From the NCBI GenBank assembly GCA_020723365.1, contig DYJB01000061.1, positions 1-14,406 of the forward strand: 14,406 nucleotides of DNA. The letters are read 5' to 3'. Position numbers and translations under genes: made by a program. This stretch comes from Candidatus Aquidulcis sp. Its GTDB lineage: Bacteria > Chloroflexota > Anaerolineae > Anaerolineales > E44-bin32. The notes below the pieces were generated by a model. The model was not told the DNA's origin. It ran no database searches and was given only the letters and a program-made list of their open reading frames with translations. Within the stretch, counting starts at the first letter, position 1, and each line of letters begins with the position of its first letter. This document shows, piece after piece, positions 13,779 through 14,406 of the stretch.

Positions 13779-14291
13779 ATGCCGTCCCAACAGTTCGCCG
13801 CTCCCCCCAAGATGGCCCTTCTGCCCGACAAGCGCTACCAGGCTCGCATTGTGACCGACAAGGGCACGATGGTCGTCGACCTGCACGCCGACCTGGCTCC
13901 GGTGACCGTCAACAACTTCGTCTTCCTGGCGCGCCAGGGCTTCTACGATGGGATCATCTTCCATCGCGTCATCGCCAACTTCATGGCGCAGACGGGCGAC
14001 CCCACGGGCACCGGCACCGGCGGCCCCGGCTACCGATTCCAGGATGAGTTCGATCAGACGCTGCGACACGCCTCACCAGGCGTCGTCTCGATGGCCAACG
14101 CCGGACCGAACACGAACGGTTCGCAGTTCTTCATCACCCACGTCCCAACCCCTTGGCTGGATGGCAAGCACTCCGTCTTCGGCCAGGTGGTGCAGGGCCT
14201 GGACGTGCTGATGGCTATTCCGCCGCGCGATCCCAGCGACCGCAAAGCGCCGGCCGTCGCCATCCAGCGGATCGAGATCATCGAGGCGTGA
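13779..14291 (+). CDS. Cyclophilin-type peptidyl-prolyl cis-trans isomerase
   Basis: Accelerates proline isomerisation during protein folding. The 170-residue single-domain cyclophilin has the core from about residue 20: TVNNFVFLARQGFYDG, FHRVIANFMAQTGDPTGTGTGGPGY (catalytic Arg in FHRV, Gln in MAQTGD), NTNGSQFFIT and WLDGKHSVFG (the tryptophan/histidine of the binding pocket). There is no signal peptide, so it is cytoplasmic. About 15 polar residues (PSQQFAAPPK...) precede the fold. AGGAG at 13768-13772 lies 6 nt upstream of ATG, confirming the start. The gene ends in GTGA, overlapping the next gene by 4 nt. Confidence 0.94.
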   Translation: MPSQQFAAPPKMALLPDKRYQARIVTDKGTMVVDLHADLAPVTVNNFVFLARQGFYDGIIFHRVIANFMAQTGDPTGTGTGGPGYRFQDEFDQTLRHASPGVVSMANAGPNTNGSQFFITHVPTPWLDGKHSVFGQVVQGLDVLMAIPPRDPSDRKAPAVAIQRIEIIEA

Positions 14292-14406
14292 CCGCGGCGA
14301 CGCCCGCCACGCCTCGCCGGCTGACCCTCCTGCGTCTGCTGGCGCTGCTGGCGGTCGTCGGCATCACCCTCCTGGTCTTCAGCCTGCGGGACCGCGCCGA
14401 GGACCT
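14288..14406 (+). CDS. Membrane protein, N-terminal fragment cut by window edge
   Basis: GTG 14288 overlaps the cyclophilin stop (GTGA) and opens a frame that continues to the window end: 39 codons. It encodes a short polar, basic N-terminus (about 11 residues, TPRR) followed by a hydrophobic helix of about 20 residues (LLRLLALLAVVGITLLVF) and the charged LRDRAEDL. The basic residues before the helix suggest a cytoplasmic N-terminus. A VTT/DedA-type protein would fit this kind of start, but the visible part is too short to say. Confidence 0.6.
   Translation, partial: MTAATPATPRRLTLLRLLALLAVVGITLLVFSLRDRAED

Noticed and set aside
13022..13831. 269-codon minus-strand frame opposite the uridine kinase gene
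   Set aside because: Antisense to a gene with an intact P-loop and Udk motifs; no domain features of its own.
1..14406. CRISPR arrays, insertion sequences, integrases or phage genes
   Set aside because: No regularly spaced repeats, transposase-like frames or terminal inverted repeats were found; the window reads as ordinary chromosomal gene clusters.

Overview
This is a GC-rich bacterial window with compact, mostly co-directional gene clusters. The gene set suggests a member of Chloroflexota (Anaerolineae-like) or another thermophile-related anaerobic or facultative lineage: a group 3b hydBGDA-type NAD(P)-linked [NiFe] hydrogenase, a DhnA/FbaB-type class I aldolase, a GAF-domain histidine kinase, and vegetative promoters with TATAAT -10 boxes. 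That placement is an inference from gene content and could not be tested against a database.

Layout. Positions 1-3029 (minus strand) hold a three-gene cluster transcribed leftward: an MFS transporter, a class I DeoC/LacD/FbaB-type aldolase, and a NagD-like HAD phosphatase that runs off the window edge. Positions 3030-3329 are a divergent intergenic region with a candidate promoter for the MFS gene and a duplicated hairpin-forming element in front of the hydrogenase operon. Positions 3330-7775 (plus) are a tightly overlapping operon: hydB (Fe-S), hydG (flavin/NAD(P)/2Fe-2S), hydD (hydrogenase small subunit), hydA (NiFe large subunit) and a HybD/HycI-type maturation protease. A receiver-only response regulator follows after 11 nt (7787-8182), and then a 26-bp perfect palindrome that may act as a terminator. 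Positions 8236-10049 hold a membrane-bound GAF histidine kinase broken into two reading frames by an apparent one-base deletion near 8727/8728.

Positions 10121-12253 (minus) are a GT4 glycosyltransferase followed by a YdcF/DUF218-type membrane protein, converging on the kinase. From 12332 onward (plus) come a tRNA-Thr(CGU) with its own extended -10 promoter, an overlooked 37-residue single-span membrane protein, a YbaK/EbsC prolyl-tRNA-editing-type deacylase, a uridine kinase that appears to be transcribed leaderless, a cyclophilin, and the start of a membrane protein that runs off the right edge.

How the parts work together. The hydBGDA products should form a cytoplasmic heterotetramer that couples H2 oxidation or evolution (possibly also sulfur reduction) to NAD(P)(H). 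The protease immediately downstream would trim the 7-residue tail of HydA after nickel insertion. The other hydrogenase assembly genes (hypA-F) are not in the window. The response regulator appended to the operon, with a GAF kinase next to it, raises the possibility of redox- or H2-linked signalling, but the kinase is disrupted in this assembly. No mobile elements, CRISPR arrays or rRNA genes were seen.
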